Shown: piece after piece, positions 52,888-63,957 of the stretch
How positions within the stretch are numbered: position 1 is the stretch's first letter
Layout: each line of letters starts with the position of its first letter
Source: Burkholderiales bacterium
Lineage (GTDB): Bacteria; Pseudomonadota; Gammaproteobacteria; Burkholderiales; SG8-39
Length of the DNA stretch: 64,000 bases
NCBI GenBank assembly: GCA_020848075.1
Contig: JADLAV010000064.1
Span: forward strand, 94,434 to 158,433
Reading direction: 5' to 3'
Made by a program: the position numbers and the translations under genes
The notes under the pieces: model-generated
Seen by the model: the letters and a program-made list of their open reading frames with translations, nothing else
Databases searched by the model: none
Told to the model about the DNA's origin: nothing

Positions 52888-53529
52888 ATGAATCCCGAAG
52901 ACGTCGCGCGCTATCTCCAGGACAACCCGATCTTCTTCGAGCGTTACGCGGATCTCCTGTCGCAGATCCACGTCCCGCATCCGCACGGAGACCACGCGAT
53001 CCCGCTCTCCGACCGCCAGGTCATCAGCTTGCGCGAGAAGAACCGGGCGCTGGAAGCGAAGCTCTCCGAGCTCATCCAGTTCGGCGAGGAGAACGATGCG
53101 ATCAGCGAGAAGGTGCACCGACTCGGCATGGCCATGCTGTCCGCGGCAGACCTGGCCGCGGTGTTCGCGTGCCTCGAATTCAACCTGCGCGAGGACTTTG
53201 CGGTTCCGCACGTGGCGCTGCGCGTCTGGCGCGGCAGCGCCGATCTGCCCGAGTTTGCGCCGGTGAGCGAGGAGGTGCGCGGGTTCGCGCGGGCCCTGGA
53301 GCAGCCCTTCTGCGGCCCGAACACGGGCTTCGAGGCGGTCGCCTGGCTGCGCGACGCGGCCGAGCACATCCGCTCGGTTGCCTTCATGCCGGTTCGCGAC
53401 CGGGACGAAGTGATCGGGCTGCTCATGCTCGCGAGCGAGGATGCGCAGCGCTTCTATCCCGAGATGGGCACGCTCTACCTGAAGCGGATTGGCGAGCTGG
53501 TGGGCGCTGCCCTGCTGCGCTTCGTCTGA
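52888..53529 (+). CDS. DUF484 family protein
   Basis: 213 residues from the ATG at 52888. An N-terminal helical part (NPEDVARYLQDNPIFFERYADLLSQIHVPHPHG, ISLREKNRALEAKLSELIQFG) leads to a GAF-like domain (MLSAADLAAVFACLEFNLREDF, IRSVAFMPVRDRDEVIGLLML). It is a conserved protein of unknown function next to dapF and xerC. The xerC GTG begins one base after its stop. Confidence 0.87.
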   Translation: MNPEDVARYLQDNPIFFERYADLLSQIHVPHPHGDHAIPLSDRQVISLREKNRALEAKLSELIQFGEENDAISEKVHRLGMAMLSAADLAAVFACLEFNLREDFAVPHVALRVWRGSADLPEFAPVSEEVRGFARALEQPFCGPNTGFEAVAWLRDAAEHIRSVAFMPVRDRDEVIGLLMLASEDAQRFYPEMGTLYLKRIGELVGAALLRFV

Positions 53530-53530
53530 C

Positions 53531-54457
53531 GTGGGCGCGGGGCGCGCCGGCCGCGCGCCGGCCGATCAACGCACCGCGGCGCTTGCCGCGTATCTGGGCA
53601 ACCTCCGGGACGAGCGCCGGCTGTCCGAGCATACGACTGCCGGCTACTCGCACGACATCGAGGCGCTCTTCGCGCTCGTGCCGGACGTTCCGCTCGAAGG
53701 GATCGGCACGCATGTCGTGCGCCGCGCCATCGGCCGGCTGCACGCGCAGGGGCTCTCCGGCCGCACGCTCGCGCGCATGTTGTCCGCCTGGCGCGGCTTC
53801 TTCGCTTGGCTCATCCGCCATCGCGCTCTCGCGACGAATCCCTGTGCCGGGGTGCGCGCACCGAAGAGCGCACGGGCATTGCCCAAGGCGCTCTCGCCCG
53901 ACGCCGCCGCACGGCTTTTCGATCGGGAGGTGGAGGACGCGCTCGAGCTGCGGGACAAGGCGATCTTCGAGCTCGCGTATTCGTCCGGCCTGCGTCTTGC
54001 CGAGCTCGTGGGGCTGGACCTGGGCGATGCGCAGGCGATCCTGCGCGACGGCGAGGTGACCGTCACCGGCAAGGGCCGGAAGACTCGCACGGTTCCGGTC
54101 GGCGCGAAGGCGCGCCGCGCCCTCGAGCACTGGCTGGACGCGCGCGGTCCGCTGGGAAATCCGGGCGACTCTGCGCTGTTCGTGTCGTCACGCGGGCGGC
54201 GGATCTCGCCGCGGTCGATCCAGCTGCGCCTGAAGCGATGGGCGCTGCAGGCGGGACTGGGCACCGGGGTCCATCCGCACGTGCTCCGGCATTCGTTCGC
54301 GAGCCATGTCCTGCAATCGGCCGGCGACCTGCGCGCCGTCCAGGAGATGCTCGGCCACGCCAGCATCTCCACCACGCAGGTCTACACGAAGCTCGACTTC
54401 CAGCACCTCGCGAAGGTCTACGACCAGGCGCATCCACGAGCGCGCAAGAAGCGCTGA
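53531..54457 (+). CDS. xerC: tyrosine recombinase XerC
   Basis: 308 residues from a GTG at 53531. The catalytic set is complete: Arg155 (SGLRLAEL), Lys181 (GKGRKTR), His250 and Arg253 (HPHVLRHSFASH), His276 (LGHAS) and nucleophile Tyr285 (QVYTKLD). The N-terminal core-binding domain is present (LSEHTTAGYSHDIEAL). With XerD it resolves chromosome dimers at dif. Its context with dapF and DUF484 supports XerC rather than an integrase. Confidence 0.93.
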   Translation: MGAGRAGRAPADQRTAALAAYLGNLRDERRLSEHTTAGYSHDIEALFALVPDVPLEGIGTHVVRRAIGRLHAQGLSGRTLARMLSAWRGFFAWLIRHRALATNPCAGVRAPKSARALPKALSPDAAARLFDREVEDALELRDKAIFELAYSSGLRLAELVGLDLGDAQAILRDGEVTVTGKGRKTRTVPVGAKARRALEHWLDARGPLGNPGDSALFVSSRGRRISPRSIQLRLKRWALQAGLGTGVHPHVLRHSFASHVLQSAGDLRAVQEMLGHASISTTQVYTKLDFQHLAKVYDQAHPRARKKR

Positions 54458-54532
54458 GACGTGTTCCTTCGGTAGCAAACCGGGGATCCCCCGCCGTTCG
54501 ATTCGCGGAAATCGTGGCGGTCGTGTCCCAGG

Positions 54533-54561
54533 TTTACGCGCCGCATCCGCTGCGGTATAAA
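54533..54561 (+). promoter_or_regulatory. sigma-70-like promoter upstream of dksA
   Basis: TTTACG (54533-54538), a 17-bp spacer and TATAAA (54556-54561) form a good sigma-70 pair in the 270 bp between xerC and dksA. It would give a leader of about 160 nt. No other gene is seen in this gap. Confidence 0.5.
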
Positions 54562-54730
54562 GGCGTGCTCCGGGTCGCGGGCGAGCCCGGGAGCCCTGGT
54601 TTTCGGGGTCGCCCCGGTCGTGAGCGTCCATTTCGACCGGCGATTGGCAGCGCGCGAATGCCGGGTGAGCGGTGCTGGCGTCGATCGGTCGCAGGCAGCC
54701 GCAGAACGCGTATCTTGGGGGATGGGAGCA

Positions 54731-55570
54731 ATGCCCCGTGCCGAGACAGTGAGAAAGCCCGCGAGGAAGTCCGCGGGGAAGGCGGGAAGCCCTGCCCGGA
54801 AGCCGACCGTTGCGAAGTCGGCTCCCCGCAAGGCGGGAGCGACGCGGCCGCCAGCCAGGAAGGCGCCGGCCAAGAAGGCCGTGGCAGCGAAACCCGTGCC
54901 CAAGCGGGCGCCTGCAGGCCGAGTACCGGCAGCGCGGATCCCCCCAAGGGAGGTCTCGGGGAAAGGCGCGTCTGCGCGGCGTACGCCCGCCCTGGCGGCG
55001 GCGCCGCGCATCCCGGCAACGCCCGCGCCGCCTTCCGCGCCTGCCGCACCCACGGCGGGTCGCCCGGCGCTCGCACCGGTCACCGTGCAACCGGCGTCCG
55101 CGGCGCAGCGACCGGCACCGCCGCTGCGCGTCGAGCGATCGCCGTCCGAAGTGGCGCTCTATGCCGGAATCTCCGAAGCGGAACTGCTGAGGATGCCGGC
55201 CGGCAACTACATGAACGAGCGGCAGCTCGCGTACTTCCGCGCGATGCTCGCCGCCATGAAGCAACAGCTCCTCGACAACGCCGACGTCACTTCAGAGCAT
55301 CTGCGCGAAGCCGCCGTCGTGCCGGATCCGGCCGACCGCGCGACGATCGAGGAGGAGCACGCGCTCGAGCTGCGGACGCGGGATCGCGAACGCAAGCTGA
55401 TGAAGAAGATCGACGAGGCGATCGGCCGCATCGACGACGGCAGCTACGGCTGGTGCGAGGAGACCGGCGAGCCGATCGGCTTGCCCCGCCTGCTCGCTCG
55501 GCCCACCGCGACCCTGTCGGTCGAGGCGCAGGCGCGCCGCGAGCTGAAGCAGAAGATGTACGGCGAATAG
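54731..55570 (+). CDS. dksA: DksA-family transcription factor with long Lys/Ala/Pro-rich N-terminal tail
   Basis: 279 residues (ATG at 54731; 54722 also possible), against about 150 in E. coli. Residues 1 to about 135 are a low-complexity basic tail (KPARKSAGKAGSPARK, KAPAKKAVAAKPVPKRAP). The DksA core follows: NERQLAYFRAMLAAMKQQLL, the coiled-coil tip DPADRA at 199-204 (DxxDxA, needed for function), RDRERKLMKKIDEAIGRIDDG, and WCEETGEPIGLPRLLARPTATL. Only Cys242 of the four zinc cysteines remains, as in zinc-independent DksA forms. It binds the RNA polymerase secondary channel and works with ppGpp. Confidence 0.88.
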   Translation: MPRAETVRKPARKSAGKAGSPARKPTVAKSAPRKAGATRPPARKAPAKKAVAAKPVPKRAPAGRVPAARIPPREVSGKGASARRTPALAAAPRIPATPAPPSAPAAPTAGRPALAPVTVQPASAAQRPAPPLRVERSPSEVALYAGISEAELLRMPAGNYMNERQLAYFRAMLAAMKQQLLDNADVTSEHLREAAVVPDPADRATIEEEHALELRTRDRERKLMKKIDEAIGRIDDGSYGWCEETGEPIGLPRLLARPTATLSVEAQARRELKQKMYGE

Positions 55571-55749
55571 GCGCGCGAACCGGGCATCGAGGCCGCGCCG
55601 CGGCCGAAAATCGCACATTTTCCCGGCTGCGGCGCGTTGCGCCGCAGGGCGATCTGGACAGGTTGATTGCTGCGGGCTGGCCGCATGTGGTAGAAGGGTC
55701 TGACGCGCGCACCCCGGTCGCCTGACCGAAGTTAACTGCCGGATCGCCC

Positions 55750-57231
55750 TTGGTTTTCTCCCTTTTTGGCAAGAAGCCGCCGGAGAAGAAACCGGTGGAG
55801 AAGAAGCCTGCGCGGCCGGCCGTGAAGCCCGCCGCGCCGGCGCCTGCCGCGCCGCCCTCGGAACTGCCAGACGACGCGCCGGATCTCGACTTCACCAGCT
55901 ACGTTCCGACGCCCGCAGCGGAAGCCCCTCCGTCCGCCCCCGCCCGCGCAGAGCCCGCGCCGGCACCGGCGCTCAAGCCGAAGGCGCAGCCTCCGCCATC
56001 ACCAAGTCCAATTCCGGCGCTCGACTTTGGCGATCTGCCTGCCGCCGCGCCGAGTCGGCAACCGGACAAGGCGGATTCCGTGCGGGACGCGGCGGGAGCG
56101 GAGGCGAGCCGCGCCGCACCGCCTCCGGCCGTTCCTGCGGTTGCGCCGCCGAAGCCGCCCCGCAAGTCCAAGATGGACGTCGACTCGACCTTGTCCATCG
56201 AGGTCGAGGACGGCGCGGCAGAGGTGCCGGGCGTGATCGAGGAGGGCGCGATCCTGTTTGCGAATGGCCAGGCCGATCAGGCGCTTGCGCGGCTCGAGGC
56301 GGCGCTCGCCGACGAATCCCTCGGCGCATCACTCGGCGCATGGCGGCTGCAGATCTGGCTGATGCTCTTCGATCTGTACCAGCATCTCGGCCGGAAGGCG
56401 CGTTTCGAGGAGCGCGCGCTCGATTTCGTTGTGAAGTTCGAGCGCTCCCCGCCCGCGTGGACCGAAGCGCCGAAAGCCGACAAGGCGCCCTCGGCACTGC
56501 GCACCGGGGGCGCTGCGCACGTGTCGCTCTCAGGCACGCTTTCGGCTGCGAGCGCGAACGCCCTCGAGCAGCTGCGGAAGATGGCGGAGCGGCAGTCGAA
56601 GCTCCGTGTCGACTTCGCCAAGCTGCAGGGACTCGATGCCGACGGCTGCCGGCTGCTGCTCGACGCGTTGAAGGCGCTCAAGAAGGCGAAGAAGGAGGTG
56701 TACTTCTCGGGCGAGGCGCAAGGGCTGAAGCTCGTGCGCGATCTCGCGAAGCCGGGCGATCCGTCCACCGACCAGGCCGTGTGGCAGCTGCTGCTCGAGC
56801 TCTACCAGCAACTCGGGCTGCAGAACGAGTTCGAGGAGGCTGCTGTCGACTTCGCCGTGACCTACGAGCTCTCTCCGCCATCGTGGGAGGTGCCGCCGCC
56901 GAAGGCGAAGGGTACTGCTCCGCCGCCGGCCGAACCCGAGGCCGCTCGCGCGCCCGAGGACGCGTTCTACTTCGAGGGAGAAGTTGCCGGTGCGAACGAC
57001 GCGCTCTTCACCGAGCTCGCCGATTACGCGCAAACCGCCAATCCGCTCGTGATCGACATGTCGCGCATGCGGCGCATCGACTTCGTGAACGCCGGCAGGC
57101 TGCTCAATACTTTGGAGAAGGTCGCGAGCGCGGAGCGCTCGATCGTGCTCCGGGGCGTGGGCGAGATGGTCGCCGCGCTGCTTTCGGTCATGCGGATCAC
57201 GAAGCTCGCGCGCGTCATCCCGCGGAAGTGA
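55750..57231 (+). CDS. STAS-like domain protein with Pro/Ala-rich N-terminus
   Basis: 493 residues from a TTG at 55750. Residues about 5-140 are a low-complexity Pro/Ala/Lys linker. The rest has two TPR-like helical segments of the form [36 protein letters not shown] (also [37 protein letters not shown]), each followed by an STAS-like fold ([18 protein letters not shown] and [36 protein letters not shown]). The protein is internally duplicated. The function is unknown; similar proteins sit between dksA and hslV in related genomes from memory. Confidence 0.8.
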   Translation: MVFSLFGKKPPEKKPVEKKPARPAVKPAAPAPAAPPSELPDDAPDLDFTSYVPTPAAEAPPSAPARAEPAPAPALKPKAQPPPSPSPIPALDFGDLPAAAPSRQPDKADSVRDAAGAEASRAAPPPAVPAVAPPKPPRKSKMDVDSTLSIEVEDGAAEVPGVIEEGAILFANGQADQALARLEAALADESLGASLGAWRLQIWLMLFDLYQHLGRKARFEERALDFVVKFERSPPAWTEAPKADKAPSALRTGGAAHVSLSGTLSAASANALEQLRKMAERQSKLRVDFAKLQGLDADGCRLLLDALKALKKAKKEVYFSGEAQGLKLVRDLAKPGDPSTDQAVWQLLLELYQQLGLQNEFEEAAVDFAVTYELSPPSWEVPPPKAKGTAPPPAEPEAARAPEDAFYFEGEVAGANDALFTELADYAQTANPLVIDMSRMRRIDFVNAGRLLNTLEKVASAERSIVLRGVGEMVAALLSVMRITKLARVIPRK

Positions 57232-57298
57232 CCGCCGCCCGGCGTGGCTGGCGCCGGGCCGGCCACGATCGGCTTGCGCACCGAGCGTCGACCCGCGG

Positions 57299-57327
57299 GT
57301 TGAAATCCGGGACCTTCACCCTCAACT
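57299..57327 (+). promoter_or_regulatory. possible sigma-32-like promoter for hslVU
   Basis: GTTGAAA (57299-57305) matches the heat-shock -35 (CTTGAAA). The -10 candidate at 13-14 bp (CCTCAACT region) only partly matches CCCCATNT. The same -35 occurs before the hsp20 gene. Confidence 0.35.
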
Positions 57328-57346
57328 CACTCGAAATCCATCGAAC

Positions 57347-57879
<533 letters not shown>

Positions 57880-57883
<4 letters not shown>

Positions 57884-59223
57884 CCAGGCCGTCCATGACA
57901 CCGCAGGAAATCGTCCACGAGCTGGACAAGCACATCATCGGCCAGGACAAGGCGAAGCGGGCTGTGGCGGTCGCGTTGCGCAATCGCTGGCGCCGGCGGC
58001 AGGTTGCCGACCCGCTGCGCCACGAGATCGTGCCGAAGAACATCCTGATGATCGGGCCGACCGGCGTCGGCAAGACCGAGATCGCGCGGCGCCTCGCGAA
58101 GCTCGCGGATGCGCCTTTCATCAAGGTGGAGGCGACCAAGTTCACCGAGGTCGGTTACGTCGGGCGCGACGTCGATACGATCGTGCGCGACCTCGTCGAG
58201 ACGGCGATCAAGGATGCGCGCGAGGCGGCCATGCGGCAGGTGCGCACGCGCGCCGAGGACGCCGCCGAGGAGCGGATCCTCGACGCGCTGCTGCCGCCGG
58301 CGCGCGAAGTCGGCTTCGCGGCCTCGCACGGCGACCGTACCGAGGAATCCGCGACCCGCCAGAAATTCCGCAAGAAGCTGCGCGAGGGCGAGCTCGACGA
58401 GCGCGAGATCGAGCTCGAGGTCTCGGCGTTGCCGGCGCAGATGGAGATCCTCGCGCCGCCCGGAATGGAGGAGCTCACGCAGCAGATCCAGTCGATGTTC
58501 CAGAACATCGGCGGCGGCCGGAAGCGGGTGCGGAAGCTCAAGATCCGCGACGCCATGAAGCTCGTCACCGAGGAGGAGGCGGCGCGGCTGATCAACGACG
58601 AGGACCTCAAGGTCCGGGCGCTCGCCAACGTCGAGGAGAACGGGATCGTGTTCCTGGACGAGATCGACAAAGTGGCGAGCCGATCGGAAGTGCAGGGCGT
58701 GGACGTCTCGCGCCAGGGCGTGCAACGCGACCTCCTGCCGCTCGTCGAGGGGACGACCATCTCGACGCGCTACGGCATGGTGAAGACCGACCACATCCTG
58801 TTCATCGCGAGCGGCGCGTTCCACCTCGCAAAACCCTCGGACCTGATCCCGGAGCTGCAGGGACGTTTCCCGATCCGCGTCGAGCTCTCGTCGCTTTCGG
58901 CCGCCGACTTCGAGCGCATCCTCACTCAGACCGACGCCTGTCTCGTGCGCCAGTACCAGGCGCTGCTCGCCACCGAGGATATGACCCTCGACTTCCGGAC
59001 CGACGCGGTCCGCCGGCTCGCGGAGATCGCGTACGCGGTGAACGAAAAGACCGAGAACATCGGCGCGCGCCGGCTGTACACGGTCATGGAGAAGCTGCTC
59101 GAGGACATCTCGTTCGACGCCGGGCGGAAGCCCTCGGCGACGATCGTCATCGACGCCGCGTACGTCGACGCGCGGCTGGCCGACCTGGCCGGCAGCGAGG
59201 ATCTCGCGCGCTACGTGCTATGA
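57880..59223 (+). CDS. hslU: ATP-dependent protease ATPase subunit HslU
   Basis: 447 residues from a GTG at 57880 (ATG at 57895 also possible). Walker A is GPTGVGKT at 59-66, and Walker B with the FLDEIDK motif follows the intermediate I-domain. C-terminal sensor 2 is in [20 protein letters not shown]. The last residues (SEDLARYVL) are those that insert into HslV pockets. It unfolds substrates in the HslUV protease. Intact. Confidence 0.97.
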
Positions 59224-60051
59224 GCCGCGGGGCTCGCGGGAAACCTCGGCGAGACAGCGCGGGCAGTAGCAGCCTGAGGCCGGGTCGGTCGGGGCGATGA
59301 GCGGAAATCCCGCGCACCAGCACGCGCCGAGGCCCGCCTCCATACCGCAGTCGAACAAGGCGCCGCAGCGGGCGCAAACGGATGCGCGCGCCGGCTCGAG
59401 CGCGCAGTAGTGGAAGCGCTCCCCCGGCGGCAGCGGCCGCCGCGCGAATCGGATTGGAAAGGCGAAGCCGGGGCCGTCGTACACGAAGCTGTGGTATTCG
59501 CCGTTCTCTCCGCACGGATCCGCCGTGGCCGGGAGATCCCCGAAGAACGACTGATCCAGCTCCCTTCCCGCGAACGCGCCGGGCAGCTGCTGGCGGTCGA
59601 CGCAAACCGTGACCGCACGATAGCCGGAGCGCCGGAACTCCACTGCGAGCGCGCGCGTGTCGCGACCCCACAGCGGATACACGCCGGTGAAGCCTGCACG
59701 CGCGAGCATGGCGTCGCGGTAGGCGCGCACGTCCTCCAGATGAAGGTCGCCGAAAGCGGCCGTCGCGATGTCGTCCGCCTTGAAGCGCGCCAGCGCATCG
59801 GCCATGCGTGACTCGTAGACGCCGTCCGTCGGCCGGCGGGGCACGCGGACCGTCACGAGAGGCACTCCGAGACTGGATGCCTGTTGCTCGAGCAGGGCCA
59901 GCGGAACGCCGTGCATCACGAGGGTGCCGTCGTCCTCGTTGACCGTCGACAGCAGGGTGCGCACTTCGTACGTGCCTGCCGCGCGCAATGCTGCCAGCGC
60001 AAGCACGCTGTCCTTGCCTCCGCTCGAAGCGAGAACGACCGGAGTCACCAC
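59218..60051 (-). CDS. PP-loop adenine-nucleotide alpha hydrolase with Cys-rich (CWC-like) tail
   Basis: 277 residues from a GTG at 60051 with GGAGG seven bases upstream. The PP-loop is SSGGKDS (9-15). The core matches the diphthine-ammonia ligase-like ATP_bind_4 family ([49 protein letters not shown]). The last 50 residues form a cysteine cluster ([29 protein letters not shown]) like the CWC domain, probably metal-binding. The combination suggests an ATP-dependent amidation or thiolation enzyme with a zinc ribbon. Its stop overlaps the hslU end convergently. Confidence 0.83.
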   Translation of the reverse strand: MVTPVVLASSGGKDSVLALAALRAAGTYEVRTLLSTVNEDDGTLVMHGVPLALLEQQASSLGVPLVTVRVPRRPTDGVYESRMADALARFKADDIATAAFGDLHLEDVRAYRDAMLARAGFTGVYPLWGRDTRALAVEFRRSGYRAVTVCVDRQQLPGAFAGRELDQSFFGDLPATADPCGENGEYHSFVYDGPGFAFPIRFARRPLPPGERFHYCALEPARASVCARCGALFDCGMEAGLGACWCAGFPLIAPTDPASGCYCPRCLAEVSREPRGS

Positions 60052-60271
60052 CGGCCGTCCTCCGCCTGCGCGGCATTCCGCAGCTGTCTTATCACAACTT
60101 TTTCTAAATGAGGGCAATGCTAGTCGAGTTCAAGCGGCTCGAGCACGCTCGCGAGTCGGCGCGTGGCCATGCAGGCGTGGTCGGGCGATCGCGCGGGACG
60201 GGTTGTCGCCGGCCCGCGACGCCGGACTGCCAAAGCAATCTAGTCGCGCTCGCCTCGCATAGCAACCGGGG

Positions 60272-60300
60272 GTTGAAATGCGCCGGTGCTCACACCATTT
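60272..60300 (+). promoter_or_regulatory. sigma-32 heat-shock promoter of hsp20
   Basis: GTTGAAA (60272-60278), a 14-bp spacer and CACCATTT (60293-60300) match the sigma-32 consensus (CTTGAAA, 13-15 bp, CCCCATNT) at 6 of 7 and nearly all of the -10 positions. It lies 45 bp before the hsp20 start. The gap 60052-60271 holds no gene. Confidence 0.78.
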
Positions 60301-60345
60301 TCCTGGGAGTGGAGCGCGGGCTTCAACCAATGCAAGGAGATGGCC

Positions 60346-61796
<1,451 letters not shown>

Positions 61797-61799
<3 letters not shown>

Positions 61800-61838
61800 C
61801 GCATGTATCGCATGCGTCATCCCCGCGCAGGCGGGGAT
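61797..61838. repeat. two adjacent hairpins at the argB end; dispersed ATCCCCGC-type repeat
   Basis: TGACGCATG-TATCG-CATGCGTCA (61797-61819) is a perfect 9-bp stem starting in the argB stop. ATCCCCGC-GCAG-GCGGGGAT (61819-61838) is a perfect 8-bp stem of the GTCATCCCCGCG / AGGCGGGGATCCAG type known as a dispersed repeat in many proteobacteria. Together they fill the gap to the convergent M15 gene and may block read-through. Confidence 0.65.
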
Positions 61839-61848
61839 CCAGGCACAG

Positions 61849-62364
61849 TCAAGCCACCGGCCGGCGGAGCTCGTCGAACAGGCCTTCGCGGTAGCCTTCC
61901 CCGTCGTCGTACACTGTGAGCACGCGGCGCCGCGGCGTGCGGCTGAAGGACACGTGAACCCATCTGCCGAACTCGAGGATGCACTGGTCGAACGCGATCG
62001 GCGAGCGCCAGATCGCGGCGACGATCTCGAGCGGCGTGCCGAATGCGGGGCAGTCGAAATCGGCGGCGAGCCCCTCGCAGTGCTGCGACGTGAGCGCGCC
62101 GCCCACCGCCGCGTTCAGCTCCGGGCAGCGGTATCCGCTCGAGATTCGCAAGCGATGGCCGAGCAGTCGGCGCACCTCGTCGAGCCCGCGGGCGAGCAGG
62201 CGAAGGTTCGGAACGAGCTCCGGCGGCGGCCGGTTGTCGATGCCGTGTCGGCGCGCGGTATCCGAGCGCGTGAGTCCGGCCAGGGTGAAGTGGCGCGACA
62301 GGCGCGTGGGCAAGCGTGTGGCCGCGGCCGAGCGCGGCCCGGCGGGATCGCGAATTGAGCGCAC
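61849..62364 (-). CDS. M15-family peptidase (D,D-carboxypeptidase-like)
   Basis: 171 residues from a GTG at 62364. The M15 metal motif is seen as RISSGYRCPELNAAVGGALTSQHCEGLAADFDCP (His in SQHCEG, Asp in ADFD) and WVHVSF (third ligand His). No signal peptide is evident, which is odd for a peptidoglycan enzyme; many such proteins are phage-like endolysins or housekeeping peptidases. The start overlaps the divergent nucleotidase gene by about 10 bp. Confidence 0.8.
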   Translation of the reverse strand: MRSIRDPAGPRSAAATRLPTRLSRHFTLAGLTRSDTARRHGIDNRPPPELVPNLRLLARGLDEVRRLLGHRLRISSGYRCPELNAAVGGALTSQHCEGLAADFDCPAFGTPLEIVAAIWRSPIAFDQCILEFGRWVHVSFSRTPRRRVLTVYDDGEGYREGLFDELRRPVA

Positions 62365-63101
62365 GGCGCGATTCTAGACGTGCCGCGAACGGCGCCGCGG
62401 GGCCCGCGGCCGCGCGCCGCGCGGGCACGGCCGTCGCACCCGGAACGCATCGCTTCCGCGGGACGTGGATCTTCGATCTGGACAATACCTTGCACAACGC
62501 GACGCCGCACATCTTTCCGCACATCAGCCGGTGCATGACCGCCTATCTGCAGGAGCACCTGCAGCTCGACGCCGACGATGCATCGGCGCTGCGCATTAAA
62601 TACTGGCGTCGCTATGGGGCGACTCTGCTCGGGCTGATGCGGCACCACGGGACCGATCCCGGCCACTTTCTCTGGCACACCCACCAGTTCCCCGAGCTCG
62701 CCCGCATGGTCGTCGCGGACCACGCCCTCGTCCACACGGTGCGCCGTCTGCCGGGACGCAAGATCCTGTTCTCGAACTCGCCGGCGCACTACGCCCATGC
62801 GGTGCTCGACGTGCTGGGGCTCGCATCGCTCTTCGACAGCGTGTACGCAATCGAGCATGTGCGCTATCAGCCCAAGCCTCTGCGAGGCGGGTTCCGCCGG
62901 CTGATCGCGCAGGAGCGGCTGGTACCCGGTCGCTCGGTGATGGTCGACGACTCGCTGCCGAACCTGCGGGCCGCGCGCCTGCTCGGAATGCGCACCGTCT
63001 GGGTGAGCCGCGAGCCGCGTGCGCCCGACTACGTGACCGTGCGCGTGAGCTCGGTGCGGCAGCTGCCGCGATTGCTCGATGACCTCGGGATGGCGGGGTA
63101 G
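62355..63101 (+). CDS. HAD-family pyrimidine 5'-nucleotidase
   Basis: The HAD domain starts at WIFDLDNTLHNATPHIFPHI (nucleophile in DLDNT). It continues with LRIKYWRRYGATLLGLMRHHG, ILFSNSPAHYAHAVLDVLG (motif II), HVRYQPKPLRGGF (Lys of motif III) and VMVDDSLPNLRAARLLGMRTVWV (motif IV). The SDT1-type nucleotidase between argB and slmA is conserved in betaproteobacteria from memory. The start is uncertain: a TTG at 62355 or GTGs at 62316/62319; about 30 residues precede the domain. Confidence 0.85.
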   Translation: MSARRDSRRAANGAAGPAAARRAGTAVAPGTHRFRGTWIFDLDNTLHNATPHIFPHISRCMTAYLQEHLQLDADDASALRIKYWRRYGATLLGLMRHHGTDPGHFLWHTHQFPELARMVVADHALVHTVRRLPGRKILFSNSPAHYAHAVLDVLGLASLFDSVYAIEHVRYQPKPLRGGFRRLIAQERLVPGRSVMVDDSLPNLRAARLLGMRTVWVSREPRAPDYVTVRVSSVRQLPRLLDDLGMAG

Positions 63102-63112
63102 GGCACCCGCCG

Positions 63113-63128
63113 GGGTGAGCGCTCACCC
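63113..63128. promoter_or_regulatory. SlmA-binding-site-like palindrome upstream of slmA
   Basis: GGGTGAGCGCTCACCC is a perfect 16-bp palindrome. Its core GTGAGCGCTCAC (63115-63126) differs from the E. coli SlmA consensus GTGAGTACTCAC only in the two centre bases. It lies 153 bp before slmA, 18 bp upstream of a TAGAAT -10-like box (63146-63151). Confidence 0.7.
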
Positions 63129-63280
63129 GGTCGAGCGGGTTCGGCTAGAATCGCCTTCCCCTGTCGATCGCCGCGAACGGGGGCGCGGTCGGCACGCAGT
63201 CGACGTGGGATACCGAGACGCGAAGCGAAGCGCGCCGCACGCGGATGCCGTGCGACCGGTCCGACAGGGAGGAGGCTGCA

Positions 63281-63877
63281 ATGGCGACCAGACCGGGCGA
63301 GCGAAAGCTGCAGATACTGCAGGTCCTCGCCGAGATGCTCCAGGATCCGAAGGGCGACCGGATCACCACGGCCGCACTCGCCAAGCGGCTGGACGTCTCC
63401 GAGGCGGCGCTCTACCGCCACTTCGCGAGCAAGGCCCAGATGTTCGAGGGCCTGATCGAGTTCATCGAGGGGACCCTCTTCGGCCTGGCGAACAAGATCT
63501 CCGCCGAGGAGCCGGACGGCCTGAAGCAGGTCCATTCGATTCTCGGGATGATGTTGAGCTTCGCCGAAAAGAACCCGGGCATGACGCGCGTCCTCATCGG
63601 CGACGCGCTGGTGAACGAAGACGATCGGCTGCAGGCGCGCATCAATCAGCTGCACGACCGGCTCGAGTCCACGCTCAAGCAGAGCCTTCGCGTCGCGGCG
63701 ACTGCGAGCGCTGCGGCCGGGATCCGGAGCGAGGACGCGCCGAAGACCGACGAGCACGCCGCCAAGGCGAATGCGCTGCTCTGCTACGTCGTCGGCCGCT
63801 GGCACCAGTTCGCCAAGAGCGGCTTCAAGCGCAAGCCGACCGACCAGTGGGAGCGGCAATGGCCGCTGTTGCTCTAG
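63281..63877 (+). CDS. slmA: nucleoid occlusion factor SlmA (TetR family)
   Basis: 198 residues from the ATG at 63281 (GGGAGGAGG upstream). The TetR-type HTH is ITTAALAKRLDVSEAALYRHFASKAQMFEGLIEFIE, preceded by the SlmA-specific start (RKLQILQVLAEMLQDPKGDR). The C-terminal dimer part has AEKNPGMTRVLIGDALVNEDDRLQARINQ. It binds DNA near the nucleoid and blocks FtsZ assembly. A SlmA-site-like palindrome upstream suggests autoregulation. Confidence 0.93.
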   Translation: MATRPGERKLQILQVLAEMLQDPKGDRITTAALAKRLDVSEAALYRHFASKAQMFEGLIEFIEGTLFGLANKISAEEPDGLKQVHSILGMMLSFAEKNPGMTRVLIGDALVNEDDRLQARINQLHDRLESTLKQSLRVAATASAAAGIRSEDAPKTDEHAAKANALLCYVVGRWHQFAKSGFKRKPTDQWERQWPLLL

Positions 63878-63957
63878 CCTGAAGTTCCTGCTGTAGCCGA
63901 GCGAGTTTATCGCTACGTAACAAATGCTTGGCGTGAGTTTTAGGTTCCGGTTGCTGT

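Noticed and set aside
54480..54720. Open frame upstream of dksA with Arg-rich residues
   Set aside because: Contains the inferred promoter and no homology; the DksA tail is best started at 54731 or 54722.
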